Of a stretch of 46,487 bases of DNA, positions 9,701 through 15,259 are shown one piece after another. This DNA is from Desulfobacterales bacterium (GTDB lineage Bacteria > Desulfobacterota > Desulfobacteria > Desulfobacterales > JAQWFD01): assembly GCA_028704555.1 (NCBI GenBank), contig JAQWFD010000030.1, positions 1 to 46,487 of the forward strand, written 5' to 3'. Below the pieces are notes generated by a model. That model did no database searches. It was not told the origin of the DNA and saw only the letters and a program-made list of their open reading frames with translations. Within the stretch, counting starts at the first letter, position 1. Each line of letters opens with the position of its first letter. The translations under genes and the position numbers were made by a program.

Positions 9701-10632
9701 TCACTGGATGAACCGATGCTCCGAATGACTGAATATATTTTATCCCCGTCGGCTTCGGCATCTTCCAGGCGTTTGAGCAGAATGATTCCCACGCCTTCGC
9801 CCAATACCGTGCCGTCCGCATGTTTGGAAAACGGTCGGATGTCTCCGGTAACCGACAGCACGGATGTTTTGGCAAAACACATGTGCATGAAAATATCATT
9901 GAGGGTATCCACCCCGCCGGTGACAATCAGATCACTTCTTCCGCTGATCAGTTCCTGAATGCCCAGGTGCGTGGCGCTCAGGGAGCTTGCGCAGGCGGCA
10001 TCGATCACACAGTTGGTGCCTCCCAGATCCAGTCGGTTGCTGATTCGACCGGCCACGACATTTCCCAGCAGCCCCGGAAACGAATTTTCCTGCCATGAAA
10101 CATAGGAGTCCGCAATCCGCTGGACAATCTCCTCGGTCTTGTCCTGCGCGATACCCGATTCCAGAAGGGCTTTTCTCCATTTGGGATGGCCCAGTCTCGC
10201 CCCCAGCGGAATGACCAGTTCCTGAGTTCCGGTAACGCCGAGAATCACGCTGGTTCGAACCCGATCAAACGGCCGGGCCCCCTCCCCGTATCCGGCGTCT
10301 TCAAACGCCATCCGGGCGGCCATCAGTCCCAGGAGCTGTGAGGTGTCAGTCGCTTCCAGACTGCTCGGGGGAATGCCGAATTCGGAAGGGTCAAACGATA
10401 CGGGCGACAGAAATCCTCCCCGTTTGCAGCAAATATGATCCGGCTTCTTCGGATCTTCGTCATAGTAATCTTCGATCGACCAGTGGGTTTCAGGAACATC
10501 GGTAATGGCATCTTCACCATGAGAAATCAATCTCCAGTATTCGATCAACCCGGAAGATTTGGGGAAAAAACATCCCATCCCAATGATGGCAACCGGTACA
10601 GTCAATTCCTTTCGTTTATGTTCAGGTTTCAC
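3781..10632 (-). CDS. pfaA: PfaA-type polyunsaturated fatty acid/polyketide synthase, KS-AT-ACPx3-KR-DH
   Basis: A 2283-residue iterative type I synthase. Order: ketosynthase (about 10-460; active Cys214 in DAACASS, then EAHGTGT and a GHTK histidine); acyltransferase (about 580-890; Ser684 in GHSYGE); a disordered linker with the Pfa-type helix LQTQTADAHKIFLATQ; three ACPs with phosphopantetheine serines 1214, 1314 and 1414 in LGIDSIKR; a ketoreductase with structural half and Rossmann half (GGARG near 1695, Tyr1890 in VDYAMAN); and a C-terminal hot-dog dehydratase (His2018 in SHQLDGTPVIP). Shewanella PfaA is longer, with about five ACPs. The start is GTG, with AAAGGA nine bases upstream. pfaD lies 236 bp upstream on the same strand and supplies the enoyl reductase. 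No PfaB, PfaC (with its chain-length factor and FabA-like DHs) or phosphopantetheinyl transferase is in view, so the product is probably not a classical PUFA. Confidence 0.93.
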   Translation of the reverse strand: MKPEHKRKELTVPVAIIGMGCFFPKSSGLIEYWRLISHGEDAITDVPETHWSIEDYYDEDPKKPDHICCKRGGFLSPVSFDPSEFGIPPSSLEATDTSQLLGLMAARMAFEDAGYGEGARPFDRVRTSVILGVTGTQELVIPLGARLGHPKWRKALLESGIAQDKTEEIVQRIADSYVSWQENSFPGLLGNVVAGRISNRLDLGGTNCVIDAACASSLSATHLGIQELISGRSDLIVTGGVDTLNDIFMHMCFAKTSVLSVTGDIRPFSKHADGTVLGEGVGIILLKRLEDAEADGDKIYSVIRSIGSSSDGRAQSVYAPRAEGQIKSLRMAYENAGISPDTVELLEAHGTGTRVGDQVEVQALKQLIGETDKSGKRCALGSVKSMIGHTKACAGTAGLIKTALSMYNKILPPTIKVEEPDPKLQLDDSFFYLNTRIRPWFSRKEHPRRAGVSAFGFGGSNFHVVLEEYQHAKPEISWDGSVEIAAFSADTNLQLKEKVRKWHDAVTSGLTFRELSARALNTRNDFSPLHPFRLLLVIERPADGATQMLSTLSATALERLGSQPQQGSWTAKNCFYAGGEIPGKLAFICSGQGSQYVEMGRDLVCCFPDAFHVMETVNDRFDSSIRLTDVIYPCPAGSQPKRDLQEQALRRTDRAQPAIGAVSAAMISVLSQFGIDPDAACGHSYGELTALYAAGWIDLNTFIDLSVTRGRLMAAAGKDPSAPNGGMLAVTASMDAISSLIDEAGLDVVLANRNSPNQGIVSGAEHGIDEADQLFRKNGFRTKKLPVAAAFHSSLVKEAQKPFKAFLETVQITPTDIPVISNTTGKPYPADSEKARSLLAEQILCPVDFIGNIRHLYETGVRTFVEVGPKTVLTHLVKSILADHDIQAIALDSSSGSRLGVADLARALCRMASMGYPVRLDQWERQLPGKRKQRMSIPISGTNYRSARAATKVSNTVINKAVDTVKPVDSGKMPPLEKVHQPDDRFIPPQPVSMGRPVVDPVNNTRAGIDYGSMDTHPLQKNPNTVADALRTVQAGLKSMQQLQTQTADAHKIFLATQSEATRTLQKMMESTRLFSEISMGLTLPADNVTEFSPLPPSCAAVTEPAPDMGAPRSSNMATRISLTPCDQGGVSSPSNRRVQEVPDIQKPVDLPPSETTRNEAEARAIAPETGSVSAVGAGQIRDTIVTVVSELTGYPEETLELDMDIEADLGIDSIKRVEILSTVEERLPGLPGISPEVMGSLKTLREIVDCLSRETGGGPAAETKKLPETGSAPAVDAGQIRDTIVTVVSELTGYPEETLELDMDIEADLGIDSIKRVEILSTVEERLPGLPGISPEVMGSLKTLREIVDCLSRETGGGPAAETKKLPETGSAPAVDAGQIRDTIVTVVSELTGYPEETLELDMDIEADLGIDSIKRVEILSTVEERLPGLPGISPEVMGSLKTLAQIIGYLSKPGHRNLNSSQVDLQKETAAGQPAESIIERKRVVIVKASRETSQTLRLPANRIVWVTDDSTGLSQAIVDRLMSLGMDAAVISPDLFRADAKRQPAAGLILVAPNNTGGTGLYQADRLKDAFLLARQLAPELIESAKQSGAVLATITRLDGAFGFRAAGISDPMQGGLAGLSKTASIEWDTVRCLALDISPDWQENQEMAGAVVEELLNGSLTGAVEVGLTKDARCELELVSAAYPEGDIHLEAGDVVVVTGGARGVTAAAAIALARRVKPTLVLMGRSPEPMPEPAWLTCLEDFADIKKAILQHEFKGGKVAPAKIETSFKRHMANREIVRSIEMMKRDAADVRYCPVDIRDAEAVTSVLDRVRLDYGPVRAIIHGAGVLEDRLIVDKTPEQFDRVFFTKVDGLFNLLDATREDDLNYIVLFSSVAARMGNRGQVDYAMANEVLNKIAWKESAERPDCRVISINWGPWDGGMVSPSLKREFERNGIQLIPVAEGVECLLREMSAAPADPAEVVIGAPILRSLTAGSKPSVEPLEQTPSAVRHEDSLTLSFKREIDVYQYPVLESHQLDGTPVIPFALITEWFAHGALQQNPGLFLHGLDDMRLMSGIRLDEEKKVVCLMAGKTLKHGSIYELPVEVRAGVGQGPEKIYYRAMAVLTDRLPEPPAVDMSGWLQSDGYSRSIDEIYEKILFHGTRLRGITRVINCSAKGMAARVCPAPLPEQWIKKPLRSRWIADPLVLDSAFQMATLWCYEQTGVVSLPSYSASYRQFCRKFPAEEVVAVLQVSEVTDHKMKGDYTILDGNGSVLARLTGYEAVMDPSLNKAFKPEYARSA
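6301..7131 (-). repeat. Three tandem ACP-coding repeats inside pfaA, two perfectly identical
   Basis: Bases 6301-6600 and 6601-6900 are identical over all 300 positions (100 codons: ACP plus linker). Bases 6901-7131 match them with only five substitutions (7018, 7036, 7103, 7113, 7115). Beyond 7131 the similarity stops abruptly. Identity at silent sites shows recent duplication or ongoing homogenisation by recombination. Confidence 0.97.
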
Positions 10633-10740
10633 TATATATGATCCTTTTGATTGTATTCATGGTTTGATTATTTATTATCCGGAAAGTGGACAGCGGCTAT
10701 GGTTTCAGCCCCACCTACTCGGCTACCCCCAGACCGTTGT

Positions 10741-10868
10741 CTTCTGATTTCAGTCTTCTGTCTTCTGTCTTCTGATCTCTGTCCTCTGACTTCAGTCCTC
10801 AGTCCTCTGACCTCTGTCCTCAGTCCTCTGACTTCAGTCCTCAGTCCTCTGTCCTCTGTCCTCTGTCC
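10741..10868. repeat. CTCTGTCCT/CTTCAGTCCT satellite between pfaD and pfaA
   Basis: About 128 bp of degenerate 7-14 bp units (CTCTGTCCT, CTGACTTCAGTCCTC). On the mRNA strand it begins right at the pfaD stop codon with GGACAGAGGACAGAGG and continues as purine-rich sequence with many AGGA/GAGG motifs. The unit is the same as behind pfaA. The remaining 110 bp up to the pfaA start have no repeat. Confidence 0.8.
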
Positions 10869-12521
10869 CTACTGATCCAGAAAGTGCGTAAGTTCAGAAA
10901 ACGGAAGCGGCGATATTTTTTTAACGTCATGCGGCAGGACAACTCCCTGCGTGCCGAGCCAGTGAATGCGGGTAGCGACCGCAGCCCCCCAGAGAAGGTT
11001 CATGGCTACGGAAACCACCTTCCGGTTTTCCGGCTTCTCCAGAAATGTCCCGCTGACCCATTCATTGAAAGCGCCAAGTGACGGCCCGCACCAGATCTGA
11101 TAGTCAATTTTCCGGGCGGCATCTCCCTGCTGAGCCCATCTGGAAGAGCGGCCCAGATAAGAGCGGAATATCAGCGCCATTTTATGTCTGGGATCTTTTT
11201 CCGCCCGTACAATCTGCCGGGGATCGCGTTCGGAAAAAAACGCTCGGGTCCGGTTCCATTCCTGTTCAAAGCTGCATCGAAACACATCCCGTTCCAACTG
11301 GGTTCTCTGTTTTTCCGGAATGTCTTCGTAACAGCCATACCGGTTGTAAAGGTCATACAGCCGGTTGGCACGAAGCGGAAACATGGTTCCCCGTTTCAGT
11401 ACCTGAACCCTGGCTCCCAGTTCAAACATATCCGCAGACGGCGCCATGGTCACATCTGCCTGACGGGCTTCGGCCAGCATCTGACGGACGACTTCCGATG
11501 TTCCGGCCTCGATACAGGCGTGGTTGACCGACCCGGTCACCACGAATGCTGCCCCCATGGCAAAGGCCGCCGCGGCCGAATACGGCGTTGAAATGCCGCC
11601 GCCAAGGCCCACCCCCGGAATTCTTCGATACGAATACCCGGCCACCAGCCTGTCTCTGAGACTGATCATGGTTGGAAGCAGTGAAACCGCAGGCCGGCTG
11701 TCGGTATGCCCCCCGGAATCGGCTTCAGCCGTCAGATCGTCGGCCATGGGCACTGACCTCGACAAAGAGGCCTCCGCTTCGGTAATCATTTGTTTGTTGA
11801 CCAGTTCGGCAAGCAGTTTTTCCGGTGGCGGCAAAAAGAATTTACCGGCAACTTCGATTCGGGACACCTTGGCGATGATCTGGTTCGGGCAGATGATATT
11901 GCCCTGAGGATCACGGTGAATCCCCTTGACACGGTAATATACCAGAGGAAGCGTCAGGTCCATGTAGGCCGATGCGCTGATGCGCCGGATACCGCGTCTT
12001 AAATACAGATTGACCAGCTCTGTTTCCAGTTGAGGGTCATTGGGGCTGTGAATAAGGTTGATGCCGAACGGAAGACCGTCTGTAAGTTGAATCAGCTGAT
12101 CAACAGCCGTTTCAACTTCATCCGGTCTTAAACCGGCAGCGCCGAAAAAGCCTATCATACCCGCACGGGCGGTTTCGACGACCATCCGGACCGAGGTAAT
12201 ACCATTGGCCATGGCCCCGGCAATATAAGCATATTTGAGCTGATGGGCCTGTTTGAAAAGCGGATCGCCCAGTTGTTCCGGATGAAGTGGCGGCACGTAG
12301 GCCAGTAACGGACAGCTTTTTGTTGAGGTAAGCGCACCGCCATCGCCGGTAATCAGGTTCCCGGTGCTGCTGACTGCAAGCCGGTTTTCTGACCGGACCA
12401 GATAAACAGGCCTTGCCACATGATGGATGGCATCTCTGACCGCAGAAATTCCGGTTCTGGGCGGCTCGGCATCGGGAAGCCACAAGCCCCTTGTATAGTT
12501 GGTGTGTAATGACAAATCCAT
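10869..12521 (-). CDS. pfaD: PfaD-type FMN-dependent trans-acting enoyl reductase
   Basis: The 550 residues match PfaD proteins (about 540). The protein is a TIM barrel of the nitronate monooxygenase/FMN family that reduces ACP-bound enoyl intermediates for the Pfa synthase. Visible are SADRG-type barrel strands with GIRRISASAYMDL, the active-site segment EADSGGHTDSRP (His272), the phosphate-binding glycine stretch VGLGGGIST, and GAAFVVTGSVNHACIEAGTS. The PfaD-specific C-terminal part contains KMALIFRSYLGRSSRWAQ and YQIWCGPSLGAFNEW. The start is ATG, with a weak GGGAAG nine bases upstream. It is the first gene of a pfaD-pfaA unit with its own candidate promoter behind xerD. Neighbouring PfaA lacks an ER domain, so the two probably form one machine. 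Confidence 0.93.
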   Translation of the reverse strand: MDLSLHTNYTRGLWLPDAEPPRTGISAVRDAIHHVARPVYLVRSENRLAVSSTGNLITGDGGALTSTKSCPLLAYVPPLHPEQLGDPLFKQAHQLKYAYIAGAMANGITSVRMVVETARAGMIGFFGAAGLRPDEVETAVDQLIQLTDGLPFGINLIHSPNDPQLETELVNLYLRRGIRRISASAYMDLTLPLVYYRVKGIHRDPQGNIICPNQIIAKVSRIEVAGKFFLPPPEKLLAELVNKQMITEAEASLSRSVPMADDLTAEADSGGHTDSRPAVSLLPTMISLRDRLVAGYSYRRIPGVGLGGGISTPYSAAAAFAMGAAFVVTGSVNHACIEAGTSEVVRQMLAEARQADVTMAPSADMFELGARVQVLKRGTMFPLRANRLYDLYNRYGCYEDIPEKQRTQLERDVFRCSFEQEWNRTRAFFSERDPRQIVRAEKDPRHKMALIFRSYLGRSSRWAQQGDAARKIDYQIWCGPSLGAFNEWVSGTFLEKPENRKVVSVAMNLLWGAAVATRIHWLGTQGVVLPHDVKKISPLPFSELTHFLDQ

Positions 12522-12710
12522 TTGTGCTACTTCCCGGCGTTTGTCCGAACGAACAGATCATATTCCGATAACCGCGTTCGTACCTTTCCAGGCACCCGTG
12601 GCCAACCGATCGAAACGCTCGGGCAAAATAATAATTGACGGCTTCGTCCTGACACCGTGCTTAACGACGCCATCTCACATTGATGATGATATCTTATCAA
12701 AAATCTTAAA

Positions 12711-12739
12711 TATTTACTTAAATTAGCTTTCTGTGTCAA
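12711..12739 (-). promoter_or_regulatory. Candidate sigma-70 promoter of pfaD-pfaA
   Basis: On the minus strand a perfect TTGACA (12739-12734) is followed after 17 bp by TAAATA (12716-12711; three of six consensus bases) in AT-rich DNA. It lies about 50 bp after the xerD stop and 190 bp before the pfaD ATG, so pfaDA is probably transcribed separately from xerD with a long leader. The -10 match is weak. Confidence 0.4.
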
Positions 12740-12791
12740 GAAAGATCGGCCTTCATTTTTTACCTGCCATCAAAACAGTTATTGCTTTTGC

Positions 12792-13691
12792 CTATCCTCT
12801 CGGATGGCAGCGTTCATGCATCTGCTTGAGATGGTTTCGCGTCACATGGGTATAAATCTGCGTTGTGGAGATATCCGCATGGCCCAGCATGATCTGAACG
12901 GCTCTTAAATCCGCCCCGCCTTCAAGAAGATGAGTGGCGAAAGAATGTCTGAGGGTATGAGGAGAAATCGTTTTCTGTATACCGGCCCGATGACTGTAAC
13001 GCTTGATGAGTTTCCAGAATCCCTGGCGTGACATGGGATTTCCGGCTCTGGCAATAAACAGATACGGGCTGACGCAGCCTTTTAGCTGTATTGGCCTGAT
13101 CAGTTGAATATAATGAATCAATTTTTCTCTGGCGTATGTCCCAATGGGAACGATGCGTTCTTTAGAGCCCTTGCCCAGCACCCGGACAAAACAGGCTTCC
13201 GTGTTGACGTCCTGAAGTTTCAGGAAAATCAGCTCGGACACCCTCAAACCGGAGGCATAGAGCAGCTCAATCATGGCAGAATCCCTGAGCCCGTTTGCCG
13301 TTTTGATATTCGGTGCATTCAGCAGGAGATTGACTTCCGCGACGGACAGCACATCCGGCAGTTTCAGTCCGCTTTTTGGCATATCAATCATCCGAACCGG
13401 ATCATTTTCTATCAGCTTCTCGTGAAGTAAAAACCGATAAAACCCTCGAATCGTCACCAGATGTCTGGCCCTGGATCTGGCACTCAGCCCTTCTTTGCGC
13501 AGATCGATCAGGTACTTGAGCATCACGACCGTATCCGTCTCATTCAACTGCCGGATACCGTTTTCAGCCAGATAATCCAGATGTCTTGCCAGATCCCGGC
13601 TGTAGGCCTCGATGGTCTGATCGGAAAGTCCTTTTTCAACCCGCAGGTAATTGATGTACTGGTCGGAAATCTCATCCAATGACTCGGACAT
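12792..13691 (-). CDS. xerD: Site-specific tyrosine recombinase XerD
   Basis: A 299-residue recombinase, the usual length for XerD, which with XerC resolves chromosome dimers at dif during division. The N-terminal SAM-like domain (about 1-90) is followed by the catalytic domain with Arg150 (ASGLRVSEL), Lys174 (VLGKGSK), His245-x-x-Arg248 (HTLRHSF), His271 (LGHADIST) and the nucleophile Tyr280. LPDVLSVAEV is a XerD-like linker. I choose ATG 13691; a TTG 18 bases upstream would add MQRWGN, coded by the end of an inserted element, and is an artefact. The gene probably once followed the M24 peptidase gene almost directly; a 255-bp element now lies between, and its own ribosome site is now poor (TGGGGT close to ATG). 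Confidence 0.93.
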   Translation of the reverse strand: MSESLDEISDQYINYLRVEKGLSDQTIEAYSRDLARHLDYLAENGIRQLNETDTVVMLKYLIDLRKEGLSARSRARHLVTIRGFYRFLLHEKLIENDPVRMIDMPKSGLKLPDVLSVAEVNLLLNAPNIKTANGLRDSAMIELLYASGLRVSELIFLKLQDVNTEACFVRVLGKGSKERIVPIGTYAREKLIHYIQLIRPIQLKGCVSPYLFIARAGNPMSRQGFWKLIKRYSHRAGIQKTISPHTLRHSFATHLLEGGADLRAVQIMLGHADISTTQIYTHVTRNHLKQMHERCHPRG

Positions 13692-13695
13692 ATTA

Positions 13696-13950
13696 CCCCA
13701 TCGTTGCAAAAGTCAAGAATGCTGTAGCTCCAAGGCGTCCAAGGGTGAAGCTGTAGCATTTTACCGCTAACCCTTGGCAACGCAGGAGATACAGCATTCT
13801 CGGCTTTCCCGAAGGGTAAACAATATGGTGATTATTATAAATGTCGACTTCACCATTCGTGATATCCAGGCACAGCATTACGGATTTCCCATCTACATGT
13901 AATTATCAGTTTATTCTATTCTTCACCATTTTGTTTATGCAACGATGGGG
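13696..13950. mobile_element. MITE-like element with 13-bp terminal inverted repeats and 4-bp target duplication
   Basis: The segment starts CCCCATCGTTGCA (13696-13708) and ends with its exact inverse TGCAACGATGGGG (13938-13950). It is flanked on both sides by ATTA in direct orientation (13692-13695 and 13951-13954), as expected of a target-site duplication. Inside are a second inverted repeat with 29-base arms (13717-13745 and 13771-13799, centred on a 25-base loop) and a 7-bp palindrome pair ATGGTGA/TCACCAT. No transposase is encoded; the one minus-strand frame of about 61 codons reads through the terminus and has no recognisable domain. It looks like a non-autonomous transposon remnant mobilised in trans. 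The family is not recognised. Confidence 0.8.
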
Positions 13951-13951
13951 A

Positions 13952-15073
13952 TTACTTTTCCCCGGGCAGTTTCCAGCCCGGGTCCAGTCCATTTAACACT
14001 TCAACACCGTCATCTGTGACCGCTACCATATTTTCAAGCCGTATGCCTCCCCAGCCGGGCAGATAAATTCCAGGCTCAACCGTAAAGACCATCCCCGGTT
14101 CCAGCAATCGCTCGTTTGAGGAACTGATTCTCGGATGTTCATGAATCGCAAGCCCCACCCCGTGTCCCAGGCTGTGACCGAACCTGGCGCCAAACCCCAT
14201 CTTATCGATATGACCTCTGGCAACCGCATCAACGGCACTGGCCCTGATACCCGGCCTGATAACTTCGATAGCCATACGCTGGGCATCCAATACGGTTTGA
14301 TATACGGATAAAAACGTACTGTCCGGCGTTCCGATACATGTCATTCTGGTAATATCCGAGCAGTAACCGTCCAATTTAGCCCCCCAGTCAACCAGCAGCG
14401 GCTCCCCGCTTTGAATCCGCCGGTCGCCGGGTATGGCATGGGGAAGTGCGCTGTTTGGGCCGGATGCCACGATGGTCGGAAACGACAGCGCCTCCGCGCC
14501 GGCCTGACGCATCTGTTTTTCCATTTCCCAGGCAATCTGCTTTTCAGACATTCCGGGCTTGAGCATCCGTACCATCTGGCAAAACGCGTCTTCAGCCAGG
14601 TAAAGCGCTTTTCGTATCTGATTTATTTCCGGATCTGATTTCAGTATCCGGACAGGATCTAAAATATCATCCGCTTCCACCAGGGTTACATGAATCCCCT
14701 GCTGTTGAAGTTCACCGGAAATTTTCCGATACAGCGCATAGGGCATGCGGGTGCCTTCAAAACCGAGCGTTCCGGTGCCCAGTTTTTTTACAATAGACGG
14801 CATCTCGTTTGCCAGCCCTTTCTGATAGCAAACAACCTCATAAAGAGGGGCCTGCGACTGCGCCTGAAGGACAAACCGTGAATCGGTAGCCAGCAGTGCC
14901 TCCGAACCGGTTATAAACAAAGCTCCGGCCGACTCATCGAGCTGGGTGTCCTCACCGGTAAACCCGCTCAGGTATCGACGGTTTTCTTCCGCCAGAATCA
15001 TTATCGTATCAATTTTTCTTTCTGAAAAAGATGCCCGGAGCCGGGCCACTCTGTCCTGTATGAGGGTTTTCAC
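13952..15073 (-). CDS. M24-family metallopeptidase (Xaa-Pro aminopeptidase/dipeptidase)
   Basis: A 373-residue cytosolic peptidase that would remove N-terminal residues before proline or split X-Pro dipeptides. The N-terminal creatinase-like domain (about 1-130) precedes the pita-bread domain with the metal ligands in order: VDWGAKLDGYCSDITR (two Asp), GHSLGHGVGL (His), FTVEPGIY (Glu) and IRLENM (Glu). I place the start at GTG 15073 because AGGAG (15080-15084) lies six bases upstream; the longer TTG-started frame lacks a ribosome site. The TAA stop lies inside the target duplication of the adjacent element. PepP and PepQ cannot be told apart from sequence alone. Confidence 0.9.
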   Translation of the reverse strand: MKTLIQDRVARLRASFSERKIDTIMILAEENRRYLSGFTGEDTQLDESAGALFITGSEALLATDSRFVLQAQSQAPLYEVVCYQKGLANEMPSIVKKLGTGTLGFEGTRMPYALYRKISGELQQQGIHVTLVEADDILDPVRILKSDPEINQIRKALYLAEDAFCQMVRMLKPGMSEKQIAWEMEKQMRQAGAEALSFPTIVASGPNSALPHAIPGDRRIQSGEPLLVDWGAKLDGYCSDITRMTCIGTPDSTFLSVYQTVLDAQRMAIEVIRPGIRASAVDAVARGHIDKMGFGARFGHSLGHGVGLAIHEHPRISSSNERLLEPGMVFTVEPGIYLPGWGGIRLENMVAVTDDGVEVLNGLDPGWKLPGEK

Positions 15074-15259
15074 TTCAATCTCCTGATCTATTAAAATCGG
15101 GTTATGCTTCTTTGCAAAAAGCTGTTTCAATTCGGATTTGACATCGGCTGACCGCAGAACATCTGCATAAGGAGGATAAAGAAATCATGACTGGAACAAC
15201 GAGGGGAGAATACTGAGATGATGACGCATTGGGATCGGAAAAAAATGGAAAAAACCGCT

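Noticed and set aside
13693..13878. 61-codon minus-strand frame inside the MITE-like element
   Set aside because: No ribosome site; its end is coded by the terminal inverted repeat and target duplication, so it is probably accidental.
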